Shown: positions 1 through 8,305 of the stretch, piece by piece
Layout: each line of letters starts with the position of its first letter
Numbering within the stretch: the first letter of the stretch is position 1
Origin: Sinosporangium siamense
GTDB lineage: Bacteria; Actinomycetota; Actinomycetes; Streptosporangiales; Streptosporangiaceae
Assembly (NCBI RefSeq): GCF_016863435.1
Contig: NZ_BOOW01000011.1
Coordinates: 27,405 to 91,404 of the forward strand
Length of the DNA stretch: 64,000 nt
Reading direction: 5' to 3'
Notes under the pieces: generated by a model
Databases searched by the model: none
What the model saw: the letters and a program-made list of their open reading frames with translations, nothing else
What the model was told of the DNA's origin: nothing
Program-made: the position numbers and the translations under genes

Positions 1-269
1 CGCCGGTGGGTTTCCCCGGTCGAGCCGACTTGCCCGGCAGACCGGTCCGGTCGATCGTCTCGACCCCTGCCCGCCCAACTGAAGTGGTCCTACGTGGTAT
101 GCGCGGCTTGGCCTGTTGAGCTGCTCCTGCATCCCATGTGCCTTTGGGGTGAATTGGTCAATATGAGGCCCTAGCCCGAGAGGTGGTGGGGGATGTCCAT
201 ATTCGCGGGAAATTGCCCACATCATTCGGAGACGCCTTGCCATAGGCCGGACAAACAGGGGGAAGCGCC

Positions 270-953
270 GTGAGCCAGCCACCGAACCTCTCTCAACCCA
301 TCCCGCACCCCCTCGGCCAGCCGTCCGAAGATCCCTCGGCGGCCGGGGAGGATGGAAGAGGTTCGCTGCAAGACGAGCTCTTCACCCGCCTGGGCGAGTC
401 CGGACTCCACCAGATCGCCCTGCTCCTCGACACCGGCCCCAGCACGGCCCGAGGAGCCCTCGCTGCCTCCCTCGGCGCCCTCGTCGGCGGCATGGCGCGC
501 AACTGCGCAACCCCCGAGGGCTCCAGCGCCCTCCACCGGGCCCTGAACGACCACCTTGGGCGAAACCCGTTCAGCGGGCCCGTGGCCTCCCTTACCGAGG
601 ACCCCGAGGCCGCACACATGCTTGGACACATACTCGGCGGCCAGGGCACCGTCCGCGCCGCCCAGGGCATCGCCCGGTTCACGGCGGTGAACTCCGCCCG
701 CATCCTCAAACTGCTCATGGCCCTGGCGCCGATGACGATGTCGATGCTGGCCCACAGGTCTTCCACCCGGAACATGGACGCCGGGACCCTGGCCCGAGAC
801 CTCGACCGCGAACTGCGCATCCCCGAGGCGGACGGCCTGGACAACGTCCTGAGCGCCCTGCTCGACGACGCTTTCCCGTCTGAGGAAGCCATTCCGATCC
901 CTCGATGCGCCTGCCCTCAAGGCACGGCGGAAGCCCCCGCCCCCGACCGGTGA
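270..953 (+). CDS. DUF937 family protein
   Basis: The 227-residue product matches the DUF937 (YidB-like) pattern at about residues 32-175: an amphipathic helix with LGESGLHQIALLLDTG followed by Ala/Gly/Leu-rich helices. Its function is not established. There is no signal peptide or clear membrane span. I chose the GTG start because GGGGGAAG lies about 6 nt upstream. The C-terminus after residue 205 is Pro/Ala-rich and probably disordered. The gene stands alone, about 200 bp before maf on the same strand. The first 269 bases of the window show no recognisable gene or site. Confidence 0.8.
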   Translation: MSQPPNLSQPIPHPLGQPSEDPSAAGEDGRGSLQDELFTRLGESGLHQIALLLDTGPSTARGALAASLGALVGGMARNCATPEGSSALHRALNDHLGRNPFSGPVASLTEDPEAAHMLGHILGGQGTVRAAQGIARFTAVNSARILKLLMALAPMTMSMLAHRSSTRNMDAGTLARDLDRELRIPEADGLDNVLSALLDDAFPSEEAIPIPRCACPQGTAEAPAPDR

Positions 954-1154
954 GCCGACGGCCGGGCGTCTCACCGGAGAGGTTCCCCGCCGGTGAGACG
1001 GCTGGCCGCCGCCGGGTGTGATCTCCAGGCCGGCGGGAGCATCTCCTGCCGCCCCCGTGCGGCAGGCGTAGGGCGGGTTACCACGGTCGGGCGCCGAGGG
1101 ACGCGGTCACCGACTGGGAGAGTCGCCGGTGACCACTGCCCGTTAGGCTGAGGC

Positions 1155-1757
1155 GTGCCCGAGATTATCCTTGCTTCAGCCTCTCCCGCCCGCCTGGTCC
1201 TGCTACGACAAGCGGGACTCGATCCCAAGGTGGTCGTCAGCGGCGTGGACGAGGACGCCTTCACCGCCCCCACCCCTGCCGACCTCAGCCTGGTCCTCGC
1301 CCGCGCCAAGGCCCACGCCGTAGCCGCCGACCTGACCGAATCCCTGGTGATCGGCTGCGACTCGATCCTCGAACTCGACGGCCTGCCGTACGGCAAGCCC
1401 GCGACAGCCGAGGAGGCCATCCGGCGCTGGCACGACATGCGCGGCAGAACCGGCAACCTGCTCACGGGGCATTGCCTGATCGACACGTCCACCGGCCGCG
1501 AGGCCACCACGGTCTGCTCCACCGAGGTACGGTTCGGCCACCCGAGTGACGCGGAAATCGCCGCGTATGTGGCAACCGGCGAACCCCTCCGCGTGGCCGG
1601 CGGATTCACCCTCAACGGCCACGGCGGCTGGTTCGTCGACGGCATTGTGGGCGATCAGGGGAATGTACTGGGGATCTCGCTTCCGGCGTTGCGCCGGTTG
1701 TTCAGCGAACTGGGCGTGGAGGTGACCCGGCTCTGGTCCCCGGGGGGCGGCCTCTGA
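1155..1757 (+). CDS. maf: Maf-family nucleotide pyrophosphatase
   Basis: This is a 200-residue Maf/HAM1-fold protein. Family members hydrolyse non-canonical or house-cleaning nucleoside triphosphates to monophosphates plus PPi in the cytoplasm. Family landmarks are present: the N-terminal LASASPAR nucleotide-binding motif, the GCDS metal/catalytic segment, the conserved YVATGEPL region, and [20 protein letters not shown] near the C-terminus. The length is normal for the family. The GTG start has a TAGGCT box 5 nt upstream and no good ribosome binding site, which suggests a leaderless transcript. The last 109 bp of the gene are duplicated in tandem downstream (see repeat at 1653). Confidence 0.93.
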   Translation: MPEIILASASPARLVLLRQAGLDPKVVVSGVDEDAFTAPTPADLSLVLARAKAHAVAADLTESLVIGCDSILELDGLPYGKPATAEEAIRRWHDMRGRTGNLLTGHCLIDTSTGREATTVCSTEVRFGHPSDAEIAAYVATGEPLRVAGGFTLNGHGGWFVDGIVGDQGNVLGISLPALRRLFSELGVEVTRLWSPGGGL

Positions 1758-2035
1758 GCGGAACTTGGGGATCCGGGGTGTGGTCTCTGGCCGGCATCCG
1801 GTTTCGCCTGCTTGTGATCAAGGGAATGTGCTGGCGATCTCGGTTCCGGCGTTGCGCCGGTTGTTCAGCAAGCTGGGGGTGGAGGTGACCCGGCTCTGGT
1901 CCCCGGGGGGCGGCCTCTGACCGGCACTTGGGGATCCGGGGTGTGGTCTCCGACCGGCATCCGGTTCGCCTGCTTGTGATCGACGAGGCAATGTGCTGGG
2001 GATCACGCTTTCTCGCGGCACTCCTAGGGTGAAAC
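1653..2035 (+). repeat. 163-bp tandem duplication of the maf 3' end
   Basis: The end of maf recurs immediately downstream. Units begin with GATCA-type sequence at 1653 (inside maf), 1816 and 1978, so the period is 163 and then 162 bp. The second unit nearly repeats the maf C-terminal codons, including the stop at 1918-1920; it reads [18 protein letters not shown] against [18 protein letters not shown] in the gene. The third unit diverges after about 30 bp. The linker, with GGGGATCCGGGGTGTGGTCTC, is also duplicated. The extra units are not expected to be translated. What I see is tandem amplification; the mechanism is unknown. Confidence 0.88.
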
Positions 2036-2182
2036 GGTTCGTCCTGGCGAGTTGCGTGTCGCACCGGTTGTTCGGTGACCTTGGGAGTTTAGGTGACCCC
2101 GATCATCGGGGTCTCCAATCGGTAGGCGGCTCCGCCTGAGCTTCGGTCAAGCTGCCGAGGCCCTTGAGAAGGGTGATCGGAC

Positions 2183-2660
2183 GCGCCGGTCAGCACTTTC
2201 CGCCAGATGTTGTCACTCGGCACGCTGCTATCCACGGCTGAGCAGGTCGCCGTTGTGAAGCCATGGGAAGTACGGTGGCCGCGCCGAATTTGGCCGCCTT
2301 CTTCGGCGGTGAGGCCGGCAACGTGATCAGGAGCACGGTCGGATGCGAGGCCGTAGGCGCGGAAGTGTGGTCGGAGGCGCCGGTCAGCACCTCCTGCCTG
2401 CCGTCGTCGCGCGGTACGCATATCCACCGTTGAGCAGGTCGCCGCTGCGAACTTCTGGGGGAGCACGGTGGCCGCGCCGGACTCGGTCGCTCGCTTCGAC
2501 GGTGAGGCATGCAACGTGATCGGGAGCACAGTGGGATGTCAGGCCGGAAGCGCGGGCGGGAGCACAGTCGGATGCGAGGCCGCAAGCGCAGTCGGACGTG
2601 TGATCAGAGGCGTGGCATGGCAGGTGACGTTTCCGGTCGAATTTGCGAGGTGACCGGCAC
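2183..2660. repeat. Diverged ~195-bp direct repeat in intergenic DNA
   Basis: A 14-mer GCGCCGGTCAGCAC occurs at 2183 and 2378. Each copy is followed after about 60-70 bp by a shared stretch (TGAGCAGGTCGCCG, then GGTGGCCGCGCCG, then GGTGAGGC.GGCAACGTGATC). A shorter motif, GGGAGCACAGT, recurs again near 2522 and 2561. No frame across 2100-2660 has coding character or a start with a ribosome site. I read it as intergenic minisatellite-like DNA between maf and the EI24 gene. Confidence 0.6.
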
Positions 2661-2682
2661 GTGGTTGGGTGGCGAGACAGGC

Positions 2683-2688
2683 TAGCCT
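2683..2688 (+). promoter_or_regulatory. -10 box for a leaderless transcript
   Basis: TAGCCT is followed by 7 nt and then ATG at 2696. This is the TANNNT-N6/7-start arrangement typical of leaderless actinobacterial mRNAs. No Shine-Dalgarno sequence precedes this ATG, so the box also supports the start choice. Confidence 0.5.
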
Positions 2689-2695
2689 TCCGGGC

Positions 2696-3511
2696 ATGGG
2701 TCATGTGCGCTCGTTCTTTGGCGGCATCGGATATTTTCTGCAGGGTTTTGCCTGGATAGCCCGTCATCCCCGGTGGTGGCTGTTCGGCTTGCTCCCCGCT
2801 CTTGTCACCTCCGTGCTCTATGTGTTTGCGCTCATCTTTCTGGTCACGCGGTCCGATGACATCGCTCTCTTCCTGACGCCTTTCGCCGAGGGATGGAGTG
2901 AGGCGGTCCGCACGGGGGCGCGTGCGCTGCTGGCGGTTGTGATCGTGGTCGGGGGGCTTGGTCTCGCTGCGGTGACGTTCGCGGCGGTGACCCTGCTGAT
3001 CGGCGAGCCTTTCTACGAGAAGCTCTCGGAGAAGGTGGACGAGTCCTTCGGGGAGGTGCCCGTCACAGACGATGACCCCTGGTGGCGCGAGATCCCCCGC
3101 TCGATCGCCGACAGCCTGGTCACGCTCGGCTATGTGCTGATGTTCTCCATACCGCTGTTCTTCTTGGGTTTTGTACCTGTGCTGGGGCAGACCGTGATCC
3201 CGGTCATCGCCGCACTTGTGAGTGGTTACTTCCTCACGGTCGAGCTTGCCACCGTCTCGATGGAACGCCGGGGTATGCGGCGTAAGGAGCGGTTCCGCGC
3301 GTTGAAGGTCAGCCGGGGATCCGCGCTCGGGTTTGGCATCGTGGCCTTCGTCGCCTTCATCATCCCCCTCGTCGCGGTGGTGGCCATGCCTGCGGCTGTG
3401 GCCGGAGCAGCGATTATGGTGAGGAGTCGTATTCTTCCCGCCCACCAGGCGTCTCCGCAGTTTTCCACAAGGCCCGGCGCCGGTCGCCCTCTGTCCACAG
3501 ATCATCGCTAG
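2696..3511 (+). CDS. EI24-domain integral membrane protein
   Basis: This is a 271-residue protein of the EI24/CysZ-like family. Its role in actinobacteria is not established; CysZ in enterobacteria is a sulfate transporter. It opens with a family-typical FFGGIGYFLQGFAWIARHPR segment and then shows hydrophobic stretches near residues 30-55, 85-110, 145-195 and 215-250. A cytoplasmic loop is rich in charged residues (EKLSEKVDESF). An upstream in-frame GTG at 2669 is possible, but the ATG fits both the family N-terminus and the leaderless -10 box. The last ~25 residues are hydrophilic and may extend beyond the usual family end. Confidence 0.82.
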   Translation: MGHVRSFFGGIGYFLQGFAWIARHPRWWLFGLLPALVTSVLYVFALIFLVTRSDDIALFLTPFAEGWSEAVRTGARALLAVVIVVGGLGLAAVTFAAVTLLIGEPFYEKLSEKVDESFGEVPVTDDDPWWREIPRSIADSLVTLGYVLMFSIPLFFLGFVPVLGQTVIPVIAALVSGYFLTVELATVSMERRGMRRKERFRALKVSRGSALGFGIVAFVAFIIPLVAVVAMPAAVAGAAIMVRSRILPAHQASPQFSTRPGAGRPLSTDHR

Positions 3512-3552
3512 GCGTGACGGAGGCGGCGGGGGAGCGGGCATGCTTAGCGCCC

Positions 3553-4665
3553 ATGACGACCTCTGCCACGACCTCCCGGCTGCTCCTCTCCTCGCCCGTC
3601 GACATCCTCGTCGCGGTGCCATATCTCGTGGGATTCCACCCCGCACGTAGCCTCGTCGTGATCGGCCTTACCGGCGAGGCACCTCACGGGCAGCTCTGCC
3701 TCACCACACGGTGGGATCTGCCGCTCCCCGAAGACGGGCTCGACCCCCTGCTGCCGCTTCTCCGGCGGGAGGGGGTGACGCAGGTGATCGTGGTCGGCTA
3801 CGGCCCCGGGGCACTCGCTACCCCCGCCGTCGACGCCGTGCGTGACCTCGCGCGCGAAGCCGGCCTCCATGTGCGAGACGCCCTGCGCACGGAGGCACGG
3901 CGATTCTGGTCCTACCTGTGCGAGACAGCCGAGTGCTGCCCGGCCGAAGGCACCCCCTTCGACCCGACGGTGAGTTCCGTCGCCGTCCACGCCACCGTCA
4001 ACGGGCTGGTCGCGCTGCCCGACCGCGCGGCCCTCGAGGAGTCCGTCACCGGACTCCTCGACCCGGTGGCACGCACCGCCATGCATGAGGCGACCGCCAC
4101 TGTCGCGGCCGACGTGCGCGCCCGGCTCGCGATGCATCCCTCGCCGGACGGCTTCGCCGCCGAGTTCGTGGCCGAGGGCATCGCCCGTGTGCATTCGTCA
4201 CTGGCAGCAGCGGCTGAGGGAGTGTGCCTCGACGACCTGGAAGCGGCGAGACTCGGCCTGGATCTCGCCGTGGTCAGGATCAGAGACGAGGCGTGGACCC
4301 TGATATGCGAGGAGGAGGAGCAGGCACACCTCCTCCTCTGGAAAGACCTCACCCGCCGCCTTGAGCCCCGCTTCGTGCCCCCAGCCGCCTCACTCCTCGC
4401 GATGACCTCCTGGCGCCGAGGCGACTGCGCCACCGCCGGCATCGCTCTCGAACGCGCCCTGGAAATCGACCCCACCTATTCGATGGCCAACCTACTGATG
4501 CACGCACTCTGTCAGCTGATGTCCCCCAAGATCTTGCAGGACCGCATGCCGAACTCGGAGGAGCTGGACCGGGAGATGGGCAGCCCGAGACTGGCCTGGC
4601 TGACCACAATGATCGGTCTGACCGATCCAAGAGAGTGCCTGCCCGTAAGCGTCGGCGAGACCTGA
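3553..4665 (+). CDS. DUF4192 domain-containing protein
   Basis: The product of 370 residues carries the actinobacterial DUF4192 domain from its N-terminus (SSPVDILVAVPYLVGFHPARSLVVIGL) through about residue 340. DUF4192 function is unknown; members are cytoplasmic. The C-terminal third contains a TPR-like stretch (ATAGIALERALEIDPTYSMANLL). I chose ATG 3553; an in-frame GTG at 3514 would add 13 residues and is preceded closely by the EI24 stop. The gene follows the EI24 gene with a 41-bp gap and could be co-transcribed. A short stretch resembling its 3' end recurs near 5190. Confidence 0.85.
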   Translation: MTTSATTSRLLLSSPVDILVAVPYLVGFHPARSLVVIGLTGEAPHGQLCLTTRWDLPLPEDGLDPLLPLLRREGVTQVIVVGYGPGALATPAVDAVRDLAREAGLHVRDALRTEARRFWSYLCETAECCPAEGTPFDPTVSSVAVHATVNGLVALPDRAALEESVTGLLDPVARTAMHEATATVAADVRARLAMHPSPDGFAAEFVAEGIARVHSSLAAAAEGVCLDDLEAARLGLDLAVVRIRDEAWTLICEEEEQAHLLLWKDLTRRLEPRFVPPAASLLAMTSWRRGDCATAGIALERALEIDPTYSMANLLMHALCQLMSPKILQDRMPNSEELDREMGSPRLAWLTTMIGLTDPRECLPVSVGET

Positions 4666-4839
4666 CAACCCCTGGGCATTGGCATCCCCCCAAACCCAGC
4701 CAGAACATGTCGACCGTCGAGTAAGCACCGCTCAACCGCCGCCAGACGCCGTCACCGCAGAACCACAAACCGGACAACCAGCAGGCGCCACACATCAACC
4801 GAACCCACCCAGTGCACACAACCAAACGAACAAACCCGA

Positions 4840-4982
4840 CCTGGCTAAGTGAGGATGATCTCAACGTCTACGCCACGCAGTTCGAGCGGACCGGCTTGAC
4901 CGGGGCCCTCAACCGCTACCGGAACATGGACCGGGGCTGGGAGGGATCTCGCCGACTGCGGCGCTTCCCCCATTGCTCAGCC
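4840..4982 (+). pseudogene. Epoxide hydrolase fragment (inverted duplicate)
   Basis: Translated, this stretch reads WLSEDDLNVYATQFERTG followed by LTGALNRYRNMDR. It is almost the same as residues of the intact epoxide hydrolase encoded on the other strand at 8306-9292. At the DNA level, 57 consecutive bases at 4879-4935 equal the reverse complement of 8545-8601, and similarity extends over about 130 bp. Only this internal piece is present: there is no nucleophile, no catalytic His and no start. It is a duplicated gene fragment. The rest of the 620-bp gap from 4666 to 5285 holds only a weak DUF4192-tail echo. Confidence 0.85.
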
Positions 4983-5189
4983 GTCAAATCAGGCGGCTAA
5001 GCCGATCGCGCAGCACGCTCTGTCATCAGGGGCCGGCTGACCTGGCTCCCCGACTCTCATCGGGCACGATCAAAAAGTAACGGATGGCCCCTATTGGGAG
5101 GCTCGCGTGAACAGCCCGGGAGCGAACTCCCCGAACGCCCGCAGGTCAGCCATCACATGATCCATTGCAGCCGAAGCTGCACAGTTGTC

Positions 5190-5244
5190 AGAGATGATTG
5201 GTCTGACCGATCTGCGCCTCACTGCGGAGATGGGGGAGCACTGA
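5190..5244 (+). other. Possible remnant of a DUF4192 3' end
   Basis: The stretch reads MIGLTDLRLTAEMGEH-stop, echoing MIGLTDPRECLPVSVGET-stop at the end of the DUF4192 gene (4611-4665). The shared bases ATGAT(C/T)GGTCTGACCGATC are 18 of 19 identical. It is short, so it could be chance, but gene-end duplications are recurrent in this window. Confidence 0.3.
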
Positions 5245-5285
5245 CTCGTCCACGGCAGTGAGTGATTAGAGAGGGAACCATTGAG

Positions 5286-5864
5286 ATGAAGATTGAAGCG
5301 AAGGTCCCGTTCGAGGTCGTGTTGAAGCGCTTCCATGAAACTCACCTTCAGGACCTAGAACATGAGGCCAACACCAACGTGGAGGCCGAGGAGCATGTGC
5401 GAAACTCCGACGCCATGCTCGGCACATGGAGCCGGGTGTCGCTCAGCCGGCAGGACATCCTCGGTGTGATCCTGCCTTGGCACACAGGGGAGGAAGGAGG
5501 AGAGTTTGAGTTGATCTCGAAGGCAGGTCTGACAGTCGCCGACACCATCGCCCTCCTACACGCCAAGAGTGACAGCTACCCGGTGACCAATCCCGGCTGC
5601 TGGACCAAACTTCGCTGGCTGGCAGCAGCCCCCTTCACCCCCTTGTTCTTGAGCACCAAGGCAGTCACCGGGGTGGACTACGAGGAACTCACGGTCACCG
5701 AGGGCCTAATCCACCTAGACGGACTGCACCGGATGCTCGCTTGGGAGTTGTGGGGCCGACTACCGGAGGAGGAGACAATCGAGGCCTATCTGTCAGGCAT
5801 TCCCACACCATCCCTGGCGGCGGGGCCCTCCGAGACGGGTCGCGTCCACCAGAGTGGTGTATGA
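5286..5864 (+). CDS. DUF6309-like protein, 3' end altered by IS insertion
   Basis: The product of 192 residues is a cytoplasmic protein that I associate, from memory, with the actinobacterial DUF6309 family (function unknown). Notable segments are HEANTNVEAEEHVRNSD, DILGVILPWHTGE, PFTPLFLSTKAVTG and HLDGLHRMLAWELWGRL; the last has a DGxHR element. I chose ATG 5286 because GAGAGGGA lies about 9 nt upstream; in-frame GTG 5262 has no such site. An IS256-type element inserted after codon ETG-region base 5837. Reading now runs into the element and ends in GRVHQSGV. Without the insertion it would end ...SETPVPA at 7277-7279, so only the extreme C-terminus is changed and the protein may still work. 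Confidence 0.7.
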   Translation: MKIEAKVPFEVVLKRFHETHLQDLEHEANTNVEAEEHVRNSDAMLGTWSRVSLSRQDILGVILPWHTGEEGGEFELISKAGLTVADTIALLHAKSDSYPVTNPGCWTKLRWLAAAPFTPLFLSTKAVTGVDYEELTVTEGLIHLDGLHRMLAWELWGRLPEEETIEAYLSGIPTPSLAAGPSETGRVHQSGV

Positions 5865-7256
5865 GTTTCCGCTGGTGAGGGCGTGTCCTCGTGACGTGGA
5901 ACGACCACCGCGTGATTCTTCGAATCGACCAAGATCTCGAAGGAAGGACACGTGGTGGCCGCGAACAACAGTGTGACCCCCGCCGCCTGGCTCGCGCAGC
6001 AGATCCAGACCGGCGACCCCGACATGTTGCGATCAATGGTGAAGACCATGGCCGACGCGTTGATGTCGGCCGAGGCCGACAGCCTCTGCGGCGCCTCCTA
6101 CGGCGAACGCAGCGACGAGCGCGTCAACTCCCGCAATGGATACCGGCAGCGGGAGTGGGACACCAGAGCGGGAACCGTGGAGCTGTCCGTGCCCAAGCTT
6201 CGGACCGGCTCCTACTACCCCGACTGGCTGCTGGAGCGCCGCCGCCGGGCCGAGCAGGCCCTCATCAGCGTGGTCGCGACCTCCTACCTGCTGGGCGTGA
6301 GCACCCGCCGGGTCGACAAGCTCGTGGAGCAGCTCGGAGTCAAGGGGATCTCCAAAAGCCAGGTGTCGGTCATGGCCAAGGCCCTGGACGAGCAGGTCGA
6401 GGCGTTCCGCACCCGCCCCCTGGACGCCGGCCCCCACACCTTCGTCTGGCTGGACGCCCTCACCCAGAAGGTGCGCGAGGGCGGCCGGACGGTGAACGTG
6501 CACTGCCTGGTCGCCACCGCGGTGAACGCCAACGGGCAGCGGGAGGTGCTCGGGCTGGAGGTGGGCTCGGCCGAGGACGGCGCCGGATGGCTCGCCTTCC
6601 TGCGGGGGCTGGTCGCCCGCGGGCTGTCCGGTGTCCAGCTGGTGGTCTCCGACGCCCACGCGGGGCTGGTCGATGCGGTCGGGGCGACTCTGCCGGGCGC
6701 CTCCTGGCAGCGCTGCCGGACTCACTACCTGCGGAGCCTTCTTTCCTCCTGCGTGCCGAAGTCCGCTCAGCCGTGGGTGGCCACGCTGGTGAGGACGATC
6801 TTCGACCAGGACAGCGCCGAGGGCGTGCGGGCCCAGTACCGGTGGGTGATCGAGGCGCTGGAGGCCAGGCACCCGGCGGCCTGCGAGCATCTGGACGCGG
6901 CCCGGGAGGAGCTGCTCGCCTTCTCCGCCTTTCCGCGTGAGGCCTGGCGGCAGGTGTGGAGCAACAATCCCCAGGAGCGGCTGAACAAGGAGATACGCCG
7001 CCGCACCGACGTGGTGGGCATCTTCCCGGACCGGGCCGCGGTCGTGCGCCTGGTGGGCGCGGTGCTTGCGGAGCAGACCGACGAGTGGACCGAGGGGCGC
7101 CGCTACATGGGGCTGGACATCCTGGCCAAGTCCCGCGTCCGGGTGATCGCGGGCGACACACCGGACCAGTATCCGCTTCCGCAGACACTTACCGCCTAAT
7201 CTACAGAACAGGATCACGCGGAGATCGTTTCGTACACCACTCCGCTGGACGTGACC
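5838..7256 (+). mobile_element. Complete IS256-family insertion sequence
   Basis: The element of 1419 bp is bounded by imperfect terminal inverted repeats. The left end starts GGTCGCGTCCACCAGAGTGG; the right end, read inwards, starts GGTCACGTCCAGCGGAGTGG; similarity continues a few bases through GTGTA. An exact 8-bp target duplication CCGAGACG flanks it at 5830-5837 and 7257-7264, the size usual for IS256 elements. It carries one transposase gene. Clean ends and a perfect duplication suggest recent insertion. It lies in the last codons of the preceding DUF6309-like gene. Confidence 0.93.
5952..7199 (+). CDS. IS256-family transposase
   Basis: The 415-residue product is a full-length Mutator/IS256-type DDE transposase that catalyses cut/copy and strand transfer of the element. 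The DDE residues are visible: Asp in FVWLDALTQKV, Asp in QLVVSDAHAGL, and Glu in NPQERLNKEIRRRTDVVGIFP, the family signature. The zinc/structural CRTHYLRSLL motif lies between the second Asp and the Glu. The GTG start follows AGGAAGGACAC. No frameshift is present, so it is probably functional. Confidence 0.96.
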   Translation: MVAANNSVTPAAWLAQQIQTGDPDMLRSMVKTMADALMSAEADSLCGASYGERSDERVNSRNGYRQREWDTRAGTVELSVPKLRTGSYYPDWLLERRRRAEQALISVVATSYLLGVSTRRVDKLVEQLGVKGISKSQVSVMAKALDEQVEAFRTRPLDAGPHTFVWLDALTQKVREGGRTVNVHCLVATAVNANGQREVLGLEVGSAEDGAGWLAFLRGLVARGLSGVQLVVSDAHAGLVDAVGATLPGASWQRCRTHYLRSLLSSCVPKSAQPWVATLVRTIFDQDSAEGVRAQYRWVIEALEARHPAACEHLDAAREELLAFSAFPREAWRQVWSNNPQERLNKEIRRRTDVVGIFPDRAAVVRLVGAVLAEQTDEWTEGRRYMGLDILAKSRVRVIAGDTPDQYPLPQTLTA

Positions 7257-7407
7257 CCGAGACGCCGGTGCCCGCTTAGGAAGTTCGACAGGGCAGGTGC
7301 CGGATGAGAGAAGGCCTTGATGGGCTGGGCGGATTGATCGTTTAGGTGTAGAGGAGTCGGCTGTTGGGTGAGTAGGTGGTTGACCGCACGCTCGAGGTGT
7401 TGCGCGC

Positions 7408-7596
7408 TTGCGGTGCACAGCCTTGTGCTTTGGGCAGCTGGAAGCCGTGCTGGCTCGCAAGCCCCGGATGCCGTCCGACCTGGAGGCCAGGTTGTTGCAG
7501 GGGTCGGCGTTGCCGATCGACTTCCTCCTGCACGACGGGGTGCGGCATGCGCGGCGACGAGGCTTCCGGGACGCGTTCGAGCGCGCTCGGCGATAG
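7408..7596 (+). pseudogene. Unrecognised gene relic upstream of the CRISPR array
   Basis: A frame of 62 codons has very high third-position GC (about 90 percent) and a protein-like translation (LEAVLARKPRMPSDLEARLL ... FLLHDGVRHARRRGF), so it was probably coding. It has no ribosome site and starts only at a TTG, with no plausible upstream continuation in frame. I do not recognise the family. It looks like the C-terminal end of a truncated gene stranded between the IS element and the CRISPR array. Confidence 0.4.
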
Positions 7597-7656
7597 GCTT
7601 CCCGGGATTTTGTACGGCAGAAGCCTGGTGGACATGTCGTGACATGATGGGCCTGG

Positions 7657-7706
7657 TTTGCAGCGAACCCCCCGGGGCTCGTGCACTACCGGAGGTTTGC
7701 TGCAAA
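7657..7706 (+). other. Inverted repeat in the probable CRISPR leader
   Basis: TTTGCAGCGAACC at 7657-7669 and GGTTTGCTGCAAA at 7694-7706 are complementary at 12 of 13 positions, with a 24-nt loop. It lies 54 bp before the first CRISPR repeat, on the side predicted to be the leader. It might be a terminator of upstream transcription or an integration-factor site. Confidence 0.4.
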
Positions 7707-7760
7707 ACGGGCCACCCAAGCGGCCGGGTTTCGCGGGCTGACGTGGGGCTTTACCTTGGG

Positions 7761-8058
7761 GTCCTCATCCGTCCCTACGAGGGGTCGCAACCCAGACGTG
7801 CGAGATCTCCGGCGATGTCATCGCTTGCGTCCTCATCCGTCCCTACGAGGGGTCGCAACCAGACGCACACGCGGAGCTCGACCGCGGCTGGCAGGTCCTC
7901 ATCCGTCCCTACGAGGGGTCGCAACTCGACCCACCGCCGGTAGTCGTCCCGGGCCTGCTCCTGTCCTCATCCGTCCCTACGAGGGGTCGCAACCCCATAT
8001 CGAGCGGGACGAGTAGGTGGTCGGCGAGTCCTCATCCATCCCCATGAGGGGTCGCAAC
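7761..8058 (+). CRISPR. Small CRISPR array, 5 repeats, no cas genes
   Basis: Five 31-bp repeats start at 7761, 7829, 7895, 7963 and 8028. They begin GTCCTCATCC and end GGGGTCGCAAC, with an inner CCCT-ACG-AGGG hairpin. The first four are identical. The fifth has three substitutions (ATCCCCATG in place of GTCCCTACG). Spacers are 37, 35, 37 and 34 nt and unrelated to each other. The degenerate last repeat and the GCAAC 3' end indicate transcription on the plus strand with the leader to the left. No cas gene occurs in the window, so processing must rely on a system elsewhere, or the array is orphaned. Confidence 0.93.
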
Positions 8059-8305
8059 CAGAGATGGGTTGGTTGGCCTTTTAGCCGGTATGTGGGCCCG
8101 GCTTGTTCGGCTGACGTGGGTTGCCGCCGTACTCGCTCGGTGGGCTTGCCTGGTGTGTTGGGGTGGCGTGTGACTGTTGGCCTGTGTGTTCAAGCGGTCG
8201 GCGGGGGCGATTGTTTGACTGGTGGGTCTGATGGGTCCATGCCGGGGAGGATGTCCACGCCTGCACATGGTTGGCGAGGAAAGAAGTATCCCCGCCATTC
8301 CCAAG

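Noticed and set aside
2384..3646. 420-codon minus-strand frame overlapping the EI24 gene
   Set aside because: It is the antisense shadow of a well-supported gene, has low-complexity Arg/His-rich translation and no ribosome site.
6033..7460. 475-codon minus-strand frame across the IS element
   Set aside because: It lies antisense to the intact transposase, crosses the IS boundary and has no family resemblance.
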